Shown here: positions 1 to 7,848 of the stretch, in pieces
Numbering within the stretch: the stretch's first letter is position 1
Layout: each line of letters begins with the position of its first letter
Assembly (NCBI RefSeq): GCF_025562455.1
Contig: NZ_JAHPRO010000016.1
Coordinates: forward strand, 16,431 to 80,430
DNA: 64,000 nt
From: Acinetobacter sp. WU_MDCI_Axc73
GTDB taxonomy: Bacteria; Pseudomonadota; Gammaproteobacteria; Pseudomonadales; Moraxellaceae
Direction of reading: 5' to 3'
Translations under genes and position numbers: made by a program
The notes under the pieces: generated by a model
Told to the model about the DNA's origin: nothing
Databases searched by the model: none
What the model saw: only the letters and a program-made list of their open reading frames with translations

Positions 1-1540
1 ACCACAGGATGAACTACTTAAAATACAAACGACAGGTCGTGGTAGTTATCGTGTCCGTGCCATTTATCACATTGAAAAGGGTGAAATCGTCATTACGGAT
101 TTGCCTTATCAAGTGTCTGGTTCTAAAGTAATTACCCAGATTGCCGATCAAATGCAGGCTAAAAAACTGCCGTTGGTGAGTGATATTCGTGATGAGTCTG
201 ATCATACCAATCCAACCCGTTTAGTCATTGTTCTGCGCTCCAACCGCGTTGATGCAGAAACGGTGATGAGTCATTTGTTTGCGACCACGGATCTTGAATC
301 CAGCTATCGTGTCAATTTGAATATGATTGGCGCGGATGGTCGTCCGCAAGTCAAATCGATTCGTCGTATTCTGCTGGAATGGATTGATATCCGTAAAGCA
401 ACCGTCACACGCCGTTTACAGTATCATTTAAACAAGATTGAAAAACGCTTACATATCTTGGCAGGTTTACTCATTGCCTATCTGGATATTGATACAGTAA
501 TTCGTATCATCCGTGAAGAAGATCAACCTAAACAAGAGCTAATGGCACACTTTGGGATTGATGAAATACAGGCCGAAGCGATTTTAGAGTTGAAGTTACG
601 GCATTTGGCTAAACTTGAAGAAATGGAAATTCGTCGTGAACAAGAAGAATTAGAAGCCAAAGCTGCTGTGATCCGTGAACAACTGGGTAATCCAGAATCA
701 CTAAAAAATCTGATTATTAATGAACTTAAAGAAGACGCGAAAAAATTTGGAGATGATCGTCGTTCTCCAATGGTTCAACGTGAAGACGCGGTACAGATTC
801 GTGAACAGGATCTCATGCCTGCAGAAACCGTGACGGTGGTTTTATCAGAAGCAGGCTGGATTCGCTGTGCCAAGGGCGCAGACGTGGACGCAGAGAATTT
901 GAACTATCGTGCGGGTGATCAATACTTAAGTCATGCAGTTGGTAAATCAAATCAGCGCGCTTATATTCTGGATGAAACAGGAAGGAGTTACGCATTACCG
1001 ATTGCCAATTTACCTTCTGCTAGAGGTTCTGGTGAGCCTTTAAGCTCCAAGTTATCGCCAGCCAATGGTGTGTCGTTTATACAGGTTTATATTGGCGATG
1101 ATGAACAGGAATTGATTGCGGCGAGTAGCGCAGGCTACGGCTTTAAGAGTCAGGTCAAACAACTGGATACGAGTGCCAAAGCAGGTAAAGCATTTTTGAG
1201 CGTACCTGAACAATCACATGCCTTACCACTTATTCCGGTACAGGATGCTACCCATGTTGCAATCCTGAGTTCCGCAGGACGTTTATTGATTGTTGAGATG
1301 TCAGAATTACCAATACTCAATAAAGGCAAGGGTAACAAGTTGATACAACTTGATAGCAAAGAACAGATTTTATCCATGACAGCATTGAATTTAAATGAAA
1401 TAATTCAGGTGGTTGCAGGACAGCAACAATTAAAATTAAAAGGTGATGATCTCCTCAAGTATGCTGGTAAACGTGCGACGAAGGGGCAACTCTTACCACG
1501 AGGATATCAAAAAGCAAATAGACTGTTGATTCAGAGATAG
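1..1540 (+). CDS. parC: DNA topoisomerase IV subunit A, 3' part (left edge of window)
   Basis: This is the C-terminal part of ParC, the DNA-cleaving and rejoining subunit of topoisomerase IV, which works with ParE to decatenate daughter chromosomes. The frame is open from base 2 to the TAG at 1538-1540, about 512 codons, so the N-terminus with the catalytic Tyr and the quinolone-resistance region lies outside the window. The segment LFATTDLESSYRVNLNMIG is characteristic of ParC. It is followed by the coiled-coil tower (REEDQPKQELMAHFGI, then EAILELKLRHLAKLEEMEI) and a short, degenerate C-terminal beta-propeller, which fits ParC better than GyrA. No terminator is obvious before fadD. Confidence 0.93.
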   Translation, partial: PQDELLKIQTTGRGSYRVRAIYHIEKGEIVITDLPYQVSGSKVITQIADQMQAKKLPLVSDIRDESDHTNPTRLVIVLRSNRVDAETVMSHLFATTDLESSYRVNLNMIGADGRPQVKSIRRILLEWIDIRKATVTRRLQYHLNKIEKRLHILAGLLIAYLDIDTVIRIIREEDQPKQELMAHFGIDEIQAEAILELKLRHLAKLEEMEIRREQEELEAKAAVIREQLGNPESLKNLIINELKEDAKKFGDDRRSPMVQREDAVQIREQDLMPAETVTVVLSEAGWIRCAKGADVDAENLNYRAGDQYLSHAVGKSNQRAYILDETGRSYALPIANLPSARGSGEPLSSKLSPANGVSFIQVYIGDDEQELIAASSAGYGFKSQVKQLDTSAKAGKAFLSVPEQSHALPLIPVQDATHVAILSSAGRLLIVEMSELPILNKGKGNKLIQLDSKEQILSMTALNLNEIIQVVAGQQQLKLKGDDLLKYAGKRATKGQLLPRGYQKANRLLIQR

Positions 1541-1686
1541 TTCTGGCATCTGCTGCGATATTTAGGCTATATATAGTCTATATTCGCGGAAATGAATGCA
1601 GTGTGTAGAGCAAACAAGTCAAAACAAGACTCTCACATTGATAAACAGTTTTGATTTAAGGATTACTGATTGGAGATAATGGCGTT

Positions 1687-3366
1687 ATGGAAAAAATATG
1701 GTTTGCTGAGTACCACAAAACAGGGATTCCAGAAACAGTAGAATTACCCCCAGAAAATACGTCATTAAATGATGTATTTGAACGTAATTTTCAAAAGTTT
1801 GGTTCACGTGATGCCTTTATCTTTATGGATAAAGTCCTAACTTTCAGTGAATTGGAAGAAGCAAGCCGTAAATTTGCTGCCTATTTACAAAGCTTGGGTC
1901 TGGCAAAAGGTGCGCGTGTCGCAGTGATGATGCCGAACGTATTGCAATACCCTGTGGTCGCTTTAGGTGTATTCCGTGCAGGTTTGGTGTTGGTCAATGT
2001 TAACCCCTTATATACTGCACGTGAGCTTGAACATCAGTTGAATGATTCAGGTACAGAAGTGCTTGTGATTGTGGAAAACTTTGCTAGCGTTTATCAAAGT
2101 ATTATTGGTAAAACGCCTGTTAAGCATGTGGTTGTCGCTTCAGTTGGTGACATGCTGGGTACATTGAAAGGAACTTTGGTTAATTTTGTACTGCGTAAAG
2201 TACGAAAACAAATTCCAGACTGGAATATTCCAGGACATATTAAATTTAATACAGCATTGAATAAAATCAGTCCAAACAGTTATAAGCGTCCAAATTTGAC
2301 TTTAAGTGACACGGCTGTGCTCCAATATACAGGTGGAACAACGGGGGTCTCTAAAGGTGCTGAGCTGACCCATCGTAATCTTGTTGCAAATATGCTGCAA
2401 TGTGATGGTATCTTCCAAAGTAAATTTGGTGACAAAGATGGCGATAAAAATGATCGTATTTTTTGTGCACTGCCGCTTTATCACATTTTTGCGTTTATGG
2501 TTTGTGCCATGTATGGCATGTACAAAGGGCAAGCCAATGTTCTGATTCCTAACCCACGTGATTTGCCAGCTGTGATTAAAGAATTACGTAAATATCAGCC
2601 TTCATTCTTCCCCGCTGTAAATACTTTGTTCAATGCATTGGTTCATAATGAAGAATTCAAACAGCTTGATCATAGCAAATTGAAAATGGCGATGGGGGGC
2701 GGTATGGCAGTGCTTCCGTCAACGGCTGAAGCTTGGAAAAAGATTACAGGTACTAACATTATTGAAGGTTATGGATTGTCTGAAACTTCTCCAGTTGCAA
2801 CAGCCAATCCACCAGCATCTCAAGAGTTCAGTGGAACGATTGGTATTCCTTTGCCATTGACCGATGTTGCAATTTTAGATGATGATGGCAATGAAGTTGC
2901 TTTGGGTGAACAAGGCGAAATTTCGATCCGCGGCCCACAAGTCATGAAAGGCTATTGGAATCGTCCAGATGAAACAGCGAAGGTGATGACAGCCGATGGT
3001 TTCTTCCGTACAGGTGATATCGGTGTCATGGATAGCCGTGGTTATGTCAAAATTGTAGATCGTAAAAAAGATATGATTTTGGTGTCTGGCTTTAACGTTT
3101 ATCCAAGTGAAATTGAAGAAGTTGTCGCAAAACATCCAAAAGTTCTAGAAGTTGCAGCCATTGGTGTCCCAGATGAAAAATCGGGTGAAGTGCCAAAACT
3201 GTTTGTTGTGAAGAAAGATCCTTCACTCACTACTGAAGAAGTTCTAAGCTTTGCCAAAGAAAATTTAACAGGTTATAAACGTCCACGATATGTGGAGTTT
3301 ATGGATGAATTACCAAAATCGAACGTAGGTAAAATCTTACGGAAAGATTTGCGGAAAACTGCATAA
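1687..3366 (+). CDS. fadD: Long-chain fatty acid-CoA ligase
   Basis: This 559-residue AMP-forming acyl-CoA synthetase activates long-chain fatty acids to acyl-CoA for beta-oxidation and lipid synthesis, at the inner face of the membrane. The P-loop-like AMP-binding motif YTGGTTGVSKGAELTHRN begins near residue 214. The later motifs EGYGLSETSPVA, GFFRTGDIG and DRKKDMILVSGFNVYPSEIE are intact, as is the C-terminal catalytic lysine segment KSNVGKILRKDLR. Length matches the FadD family (about 560). The ATG follows a GGAG at about 1672. The gene stands alone between parC and a strong terminator. The 147-base upstream gap contains the 10-bp palindrome CTATATATAG at 1567-1576, which could belong to promoter or operator sequence; I cannot assign a regulator. 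Confidence 0.93.
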   Translation: MEKIWFAEYHKTGIPETVELPPENTSLNDVFERNFQKFGSRDAFIFMDKVLTFSELEEASRKFAAYLQSLGLAKGARVAVMMPNVLQYPVVALGVFRAGLVLVNVNPLYTARELEHQLNDSGTEVLVIVENFASVYQSIIGKTPVKHVVVASVGDMLGTLKGTLVNFVLRKVRKQIPDWNIPGHIKFNTALNKISPNSYKRPNLTLSDTAVLQYTGGTTGVSKGAELTHRNLVANMLQCDGIFQSKFGDKDGDKNDRIFCALPLYHIFAFMVCAMYGMYKGQANVLIPNPRDLPAVIKELRKYQPSFFPAVNTLFNALVHNEEFKQLDHSKLKMAMGGGMAVLPSTAEAWKKITGTNIIEGYGLSETSPVATANPPASQEFSGTIGIPLPLTDVAILDDDGNEVALGEQGEISIRGPQVMKGYWNRPDETAKVMTADGFFRTGDIGVMDSRGYVKIVDRKKDMILVSGFNVYPSEIEEVVAKHPKVLEVAAIGVPDEKSGEVPKLFVVKKDPSLTTEEVLSFAKENLTGYKRPRYVEFMDELPKSNVGKILRKDLRKTA

Positions 3367-3377
3367 ATTAACCGTTG

Positions 3378-3408
3378 AAAAAATGCCTGAGCTTTCAGGC
3401 ATTTTTTA
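3378..3408. terminator. Bidirectional intrinsic terminator between fadD and the convergent small membrane protein
   Basis: The stem AATGCCTGA / TCAGGCATT is flanked by A-runs on the left and T-runs on the right, so it can end transcription from both sides. It lies between the stop codons of two convergent genes. Confidence 0.85.
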
Positions 3409-3417
3409 TTTTCAAAA

Positions 3418-3804
3418 TTATGGTGCAGACTTGATAAACCAACGGTCAATATACGGTCGACCGATTCCAATCATTGCAGTAAATAACAACATCGCACCGA
3501 GTTGTAAGCGAAGCGCGCTTAAATTAAATTGACCAAAACTAAAATAATTATCTATTGTGCAATACACGACCAAAATTACGAGCCAATGCCATAAAGTTTG
3601 GCGCTTAATACCGACTGCAATAAAGGCAATCGTTAAAATCACAAATGTTCCTAAGGTTGACTGCCAATTGAGGTTGGCACAAATTACACTAATCAAAAAT
3701 GCTGTGAGAGGAAGAACAATTTTGAGGATACGATCAACTTTTAATTGGTTTTGGCGCTGTTTGGCCAGTTCGCTGAACAGTTGATCTTGATCAGAATTGC
3801 TCAT
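3418..3804 (-). CDS. Small four-helix inner-membrane protein of unknown function
   Basis: I do not recognise this 128-residue protein. A polar, Gln-rich N-terminus (about 25 residues) is followed by four hydrophobic segments near residues 26-44, 48-66, 70-88 and 97-114, so an integral inner-membrane protein is likely. No catalytic motif is visible. It is convergent with fadD and shares a bidirectional terminator with it. Its upstream region is shared with the divergent MAPEG gene. The codon usage looks like its neighbours and the frame is intact, so it is probably a real gene, perhaps a conserved Acinetobacter hypothetical. Confidence 0.7.
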   Translation of the reverse strand: MSNSDQDQLFSELAKQRQNQLKVDRILKIVLPLTAFLISVICANLNWQSTLGTFVILTIAFIAVGIKRQTLWHWLVILVVYCTIDNYFSFGQFNLSALRLQLGAMLLFTAMIGIGRPYIDRWFIKSAP

Positions 3805-3918
3805 TAGGATCTCACTTGATAGTCTTATTTATAAAAACACACTATTTAAGCGAATTTCCTCACAAAACACCATGCTATGATAAGGCAATTTAAATAAATA
3901 CATCTTGAGAACGAGATT

Positions 3919-4317
3919 ATGCAGGGCATCAGTGGCATTATTTATCTGATTTTGGCGGCATGTTTACTACCTTATGTGTTTACCATAATTGCCAAATTTA
4001 ATGCGGGGTTTAAGGCGAAAGATAATCAAAATCCACGTGAATTTCTAGCAAAAAGCACAGGCATAGCTGCCCGTGCGAATGCCGCGCAGCAAAATAGTTT
4101 TGAAAGTTTACCCTTATTTATTGCAGCCATACTCATGGCAGAGTATATGGTTTTACCGCAAAGTATTATCATGACCTTTGGAATTGCTTATCTGGTTTTA
4201 CGCATTTTTTACGGTATTTGCTACTTAATCAATTGGGCAACGTTACGCTCAATTATCTGGTTGCTGTCCATGCTGTGTCCAATTTCTCTATTGATTTTGG
4301 TTATTCGGTTATTATAG
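3919..4317 (+). CDS. MAPEG family membrane protein
   Basis: This 132-residue protein has four predicted membrane helices. The layout is typical of the MAPEG family (membrane-associated proteins in eicosanoid and glutathione metabolism): a first helix, then a cytoplasmic loop with NPREF and a conserved AARANAAQQNSFESLPLF segment, then helices 2-4. In bacteria the substrates are mostly unknown; some members are glutathione S-transferase-like. The RARxAxxNxxE-type segment (here ARANAAQQNSFE) is the family signature. A GAGAACGAGA stretch precedes the ATG. The gene is divergent from the small membrane protein to its left and sits 156 bases upstream of ppa. Confidence 0.8.
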   Translation: MQGISGIIYLILAACLLPYVFTIIAKFNAGFKAKDNQNPREFLAKSTGIAARANAAQQNSFESLPLFIAAILMAEYMVLPQSIIMTFGIAYLVLRIFYGICYLINWATLRSIIWLLSMLCPISLLILVIRLL

Positions 4318-4402
4318 AAATCATAAATAATATATGGGTTAGATCTTGGTTTCAAATTGGTCGGGAACATGAAAAAAATCCTTTGCCAAATTGTATAAAC
4401 GA

Positions 4403-4431
4403 CGCAGTTTCACCTAGAAAACCGTTATAAT
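4403..4431 (+). promoter_or_regulatory. Candidate sigma-70 promoter for ppa
   Basis: A perfect -10 hexamer TATAAT at 4426-4431 lies 42 bases before the ppa start codon. No good -35 hexamer is visible at the right distance, so the assignment rests on the -10 and its position. Confidence 0.4.
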
Positions 4432-4473
4432 CGTCGCGATTTAAATTGGTTTAACCGTTAAAAGAGTGTTGCT

Positions 4474-5001
4474 ATGAGCTACCACAATATCCCTGCGGGT
4501 AAAGATGCACCAAATGATATTTACGTTATCATTGAAATTCCAGCGAATGCTGCGCCAATCAAATACGAAATTGATAAAGATTCAGATGCATTATTTGTAG
4601 ATCGTTTTATGGGGACAGCAATGTTCTACCCAGCGAACTATGGTTATGTGCCAAATACATTGTCAGAAGATGGCGATCCATTGGATGTCTTAGTTGTGAC
4701 CCCTTATCCAGTTGCGGCGGGTTCAGTTATTCGTTGCCGTCCAGTGGGTAAATTGAACATGGAAGATGATGGTGGGATTGATGCTAAATTAATTGCTGTT
4801 CCACATGAAAAATTGTCACCACTTTATAAAGATGTAAAAGAATATACGGATCTTCCGCAACTTTTGATTAACCAAGTTGAACATTTCTTTGCTCACTATA
4901 AAGATTTAGAGCCAGGAAAATGGGTCAAAATCAGTGGTTGGGAAGGCGCGGATGTTGCCAAAGCAGAAGTTGTAAAAGCGATTGAAGCTGCGAAAAAATA
5001 A
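4474..5001 (+). CDS. ppa: Inorganic pyrophosphatase (family I)
   Basis: Cytoplasmic enzyme that hydrolyses pyrophosphate to two phosphates, pulling biosynthetic reactions forward. The 175 residues match the E. coli-type family I enzyme. Visible family features are the N-terminal [16 protein letters not shown] segment, [11 protein letters not shown], and the metal-binding signature [11 protein letters not shown] with its three acidic residues. The gene is followed after 30 bases by a strong terminator, so it is probably a single-gene transcript. Confidence 0.96.
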   Translation: MSYHNIPAGKDAPNDIYVIIEIPANAAPIKYEIDKDSDALFVDRFMGTAMFYPANYGYVPNTLSEDGDPLDVLVVTPYPVAAGSVIRCRPVGKLNMEDDGGIDAKLIAVPHEKLSPLYKDVKEYTDLPQLLINQVEHFFAHYKDLEPGKWVKISGWEGADVAKAEVVKAIEAAKK

Positions 5002-5024
5002 GTTTTATTCTGTGCGATAAAACT

Positions 5025-5059
5025 AAAAAAACCCTACATTTGAATGTAGGGTTTTTTTG
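5025..5059. terminator. Intrinsic terminator after ppa, bidirectional
   Basis: The stem ACCCTACAT / ATGTAGGGT with a short loop is preceded by an A-run and followed by seven T's. It lies between the convergent ppa and OprD-type genes and can serve both. Confidence 0.88.
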
Positions 5060-5080
5060 TATCAGATTGATTTTAACCGA

Positions 5081-6376
5081 TTAGAAAAATTTAATCGGGA
5101 AATCAACAAAGATACGCCATTCGTTGGTATCACCAAGATAGGCATTAGTTTGATATTCATCACTGGCGCGATAAATTGAATTACGTACACGGATATTTAA
5201 ATCTTTGGCAGGGCCCGTTTGGACTTTATAAGACACCTGATTGAAGAACTCGCGCTCTTTGGCATCATCAGTCAAGTTATTTACTCGGATGTCCCAACCA
5301 TAAACATAAGCGGTTGTCCATGACAGACCAGGAACAGCTAAATCAGCAAAGTCATAAGTGTATTGGAGCTGTACAGATTTTTCATGGTTACCAATAAAGT
5401 CAGATAGGTATGAGTTTGGCAGATAAATACTTTGACCACCATCGCCATTTTGGCCATAGTCATAGCCAACATTGCCTGTATTTTGTTGATAAGCCAACAT
5501 ACCTGTATGTGGGCCAGTATTATACGTTGCAGATATCGCCCAGATATTATTTTTCTTGTCTTCATCGGCTGGACCAGTCGCAGAGTAGGTTGTCCCTGGT
5601 TCAAACTTGGTATGGTAGCCACTGAAGTCATAAGTCAATGAGTCTTTATTGGCAAGGGGTTGCTTATAATTGACATTGACATAATGACGTTCAAGTTTGT
5701 CTTTCAGATCAGCACCATAATAAGATGCTTTTAACTGATCATTAAATTGGTATTTTGCCCCCCAGACGTAAGCACGGTCCAAGTGGTTTTGGTCAGATGC
5801 AATCTGCTCAGGTAATTGGTTCTTGGTAAATTTACCTGCAACCACTTCCAAGTTTTTAACTTCACGGCTAGTAATAAGTGTTCCTTCAAAATATTCAGGC
5901 ACGTTACGTGTCGTCATACTTGCAAGGACGGGTAAATCTAAAATTTGTGTACCATAGGTTAAAGTTGTGTTTGATGCCCGAGCTTTGACATAACCACCAC
6001 CACGTGTCCATTGGTCGTATGGATCTACACGACCGTTAGCATCACGAGCACCATTATTTTTTAGCGCAATCATGCTGTTGCCAGCATGATAGTTATCGCC
6101 TAATTTAAAAGAAAAATCACCAACTACACCTGCTGCAAAACCGACAGGACCTTGGGTAAAGCCAGACTCAAGATTCAGCATGACAGACTGCAGCCATGAG
6201 TTGGTATCTTCAAAACCATTCTTTTTATCGCGTTGAATAAAACCGTTGCGTAATAGAACCGATGCGCTAGCACCCTCAACAAAACCTTTTGCTTCACTTT
6301 GTTCACTTGCATACGCTGAGGAAATAAGGGCAGCGTTAACCAAAACTGCTAAAGTAAGCTGTTGTGCTTTTAGCAT
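5081..6376 (-). CDS. OprD-family outer-membrane porin
   Basis: Substrate-selective outer-membrane channel of the OprD type. In this family members take up amino acids, aromatic acids or other small carboxylates; the substrate cannot be read from the sequence. With the ATG at 6376 the protein has 431 residues, starting MLKAQQLTLAVLVNA and with a signal peptide ending near SAYA-SE. The body has alternating beta-strand character and the C-terminal residue is Phe, as needed for Bam-dependent assembly. I prefer this ATG because TGAGG sits 6 bases upstream; a TTG at 6388 would add four residues but lacks a ribosome site. The gene diverges from the TorF-family porin across a 608-base gap. Confidence 0.85.
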   Translation of the reverse strand: MLKAQQLTLAVLVNAALISSAYASEQSEAKGFVEGASASVLLRNGFIQRDKKNGFEDTNSWLQSVMLNLESGFTQGPVGFAAGVVGDFSFKLGDNYHAGNSMIALKNNGARDANGRVDPYDQWTRGGGYVKARASNTTLTYGTQILDLPVLASMTTRNVPEYFEGTLITSREVKNLEVVAGKFTKNQLPEQIASDQNHLDRAYVWGAKYQFNDQLKASYYGADLKDKLERHYVNVNYKQPLANKDSLTYDFSGYHTKFEPGTTYSATGPADEDKKNNIWAISATYNTGPHTGMLAYQQNTGNVGYDYGQNGDGGQSIYLPNSYLSDFIGNHEKSVQLQYTYDFADLAVPGLSWTTAYVYGWDIRVNNLTDDAKEREFFNQVSYKVQTGPAKDLNIRVRNSIYRASDEYQTNAYLGDTNEWRIFVDFPIKFF

Positions 6377-6804
6377 TGAATACCTCAAAAATAAATCTAA
6401 AATGGATTTCTAAGTGGGACTCAGAAAATGAACAAATTGTATAGATAATCTATAGAAAAGATATCATTTCCATTAAATTATTTTACTAATGTATATATGC
6501 AATTTAGAAATAGCAGATTTTTTGTTAACTTTATTTGATTAATTTTTTGATATTTTTTAGTTAATTTAAATAAAATAAGAATGCACTTAAAAAATGCACA
6601 ATTATTATGCAAAGTTAAAAAAAGACCCAAAACTACGCTATCTCATATTTTTTGTTACATCGTTGACTGAAATGTATTCATCGTTAATGACATCTATTAA
6701 TGTTATCAAAGCCTTTATATAAAAATGATGACAGTCTCATTAAAACGAATGGAAACTTTACAATCTAATCATGCACACTACATTTCGATTGCAGCAAGGC
6801 TTGA

Positions 6805-6821
6805 AGCCAATTTGGGGTGCT
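6805..6821 (+). promoter_or_regulatory. Candidate NtrC-type enhancer site upstream of the TorF-family porin
   Basis: AGC-N11-GCT with partial inverted symmetry resembles the NtrC pattern TGC-N11-GCA. It is centred about 90 bases upstream of the -24 element at 6903, a usual distance for a sigma-54 enhancer. The symmetry is imperfect, so this is only a candidate. Confidence 0.25.
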
Positions 6822-6900
6822 TAAAGTTGATAGATTCAACTTCAATATTTTCTCCTTTTTTGTGTCTTTAATTTAATAAAAGAGATGAGCTGTCTAAAAG

Positions 6901-6917
6901 TTGGCATAGCATTTGCT
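6901..6917 (+). promoter_or_regulatory. Sigma-54 (-24/-12) promoter for the TorF-family porin
   Basis: TTGGCATAGCATTTGCT fits the RpoN consensus (TGGCAC-N5-TTGCA type). The invariant GG at 6903-6904 and GC at 6915-6916 are separated by exactly 10 bases. Transcription would start near 6927, giving a leader of about 58 bases. Confidence 0.75.
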
Positions 6918-6952
6918 AAATCAACATCGATGCAATTTAAAACACAATATCC

Positions 6953-6968
6953 GTCGGAGTAATCCGAC
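6953..6968 (+). promoter_or_regulatory. Short hairpin in the leader of the TorF-family porin mRNA
   Basis: The perfect 6-bp stem GTCGGA / TCCGAC with loop GTAA ends 3 bases before the strong GGGGGAGA ribosome site (6972-6979). It may affect mRNA stability or translation; it is too short to be called a known regulatory RNA. Confidence 0.45.
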
Positions 6969-6984
6969 TATGGGGGAGATCAGA

Positions 6985-7797
6985 ATGAAAAAATTTGCAT
7001 GTAAAGCAGTAGCTTTGAGTGTTATGGCTGTTGGTTCAACTGCTGCAATGGCTGAAGACAAACCATCAATGGCAGGTTTTTCAGTTTCAGGTAATGTTGC
7101 TGCTACCACCGATTATCGTTTCCGTGGTGTGACTCAAAGCTCAAATAACCCTGCAATTCAGGGTGGTTTTACCATTAATCACGAATCAGGAGCTTATCTT
7201 GCATTATTTGGTTCAAGTGTCGATTTCGGTATTGATGGTAACTCAACTGAAACGGATGCAACCTTAGGTTATGCAAGCTCTTTCAAGGCAACTCCAAATT
7301 ATAGTATTGGTTATGATGTAGGGGTTACTTATTATGGTTATATTGGCGCAAAATCTAACTTTACCAATCCTTACAATGAAAAATCAGGGTTAAACTTTAC
7401 TGAGTTTTACGGAAAATTAATCTTCGCTGATTCATTATTTAAAGGTGATAGTATTACCACCATGATAACGTACTCACCTGACTATTGGGGGCGTACTGAC
7501 GACTTCTGGTATTTTAATTTAGGTTATAGTGCTCCGATTGCAGATACAGGTTTTACGGGTGTCGCTTCTTTGGGTTATAACAAGCTGAAAAATAAAGATT
7601 CTTTAAGTGTTGTTGCAGGTGGGCCAGGTAAAGACGACAGTTATCTCGATTATAAATTTGGTGTGCAATACAACATTTTAGGTGTTACGGCTGAACTCGC
7701 AGGTGTAGGTACCGATGTGAGTACATCAGGTATGACGGATGCGGGTAAAAAACCATATGATTTAGGTGCAGTATTGACGCTATCTAAATCTTTCTAA
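6985..7797 (+). CDS. TorF-family putative outer-membrane porin (TIGR02001 type)
   Basis: This 270-residue beta-barrel protein starts MKKFACKAVALSVMAVG and has a cleavable signal peptide ending AAMA-ED. The mature part begins GFSVSGNVAATTDYRFRG, typical of the Gcw_chp/TorF family, and the protein ends in Phe. The family is thought to form outer-membrane pores; the substrate is unknown. The ATG at 6985 is preceded by a strong GGGGGAGA; the same frame is open further upstream but without a start that makes biological sense. It lies about 2 kb from glnK-amtB and has a sigma-54 promoter like amtB, so a role in uptake of a nitrogen source is a reasonable inference. A terminator follows directly. 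Confidence 0.85.
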   Translation: MKKFACKAVALSVMAVGSTAAMAEDKPSMAGFSVSGNVAATTDYRFRGVTQSSNNPAIQGGFTINHESGAYLALFGSSVDFGIDGNSTETDATLGYASSFKATPNYSIGYDVGVTYYGYIGAKSNFTNPYNEKSGLNFTEFYGKLIFADSLFKGDSITTMITYSPDYWGRTDDFWYFNLGYSAPIADTGFTGVASLGYNKLKNKDSLSVVAGGPGKDDSYLDYKFGVQYNILGVTAELAGVGTDVSTSGMTDAGKKPYDLGAVLTLSKSF

Positions 7798-7807
7798 TTT
7801 TCATATG

Positions 7808-7842
7808 TTAAAAAAATGCCTCTTTGTTGAGGCATTTTTTTA
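7808..7842. terminator. Bidirectional terminator between the TorF-family porin and comM
   Basis: The stem AATGCCTC / GAGGCATT with a 6-base loop is flanked by A's on the left and T's on the right, between two convergent genes. Confidence 0.88.
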
Positions 7843-7848
7843 TTAAAA

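Larger units (their letters stand above)
6377..6984. other. Long divergent intergenic region between two porin genes
   Basis: These 608 bases are AT-rich (especially 6460-6600) and I see no convincing coding frame. They must hold the promoters of both divergent porin genes. On the plus side a sigma-54 type promoter, a candidate activator inverted repeat and a leader hairpin are described separately. I could not pick a single best promoter for the minus-strand porin. Confidence 0.6.

Noticed and set aside
1546..1562. CTGGCATCTGCTGCG after parC as a sigma-54 promoter
   Set aside because: GG and GC are only 8 bases apart, incompatible with RpoN binding.
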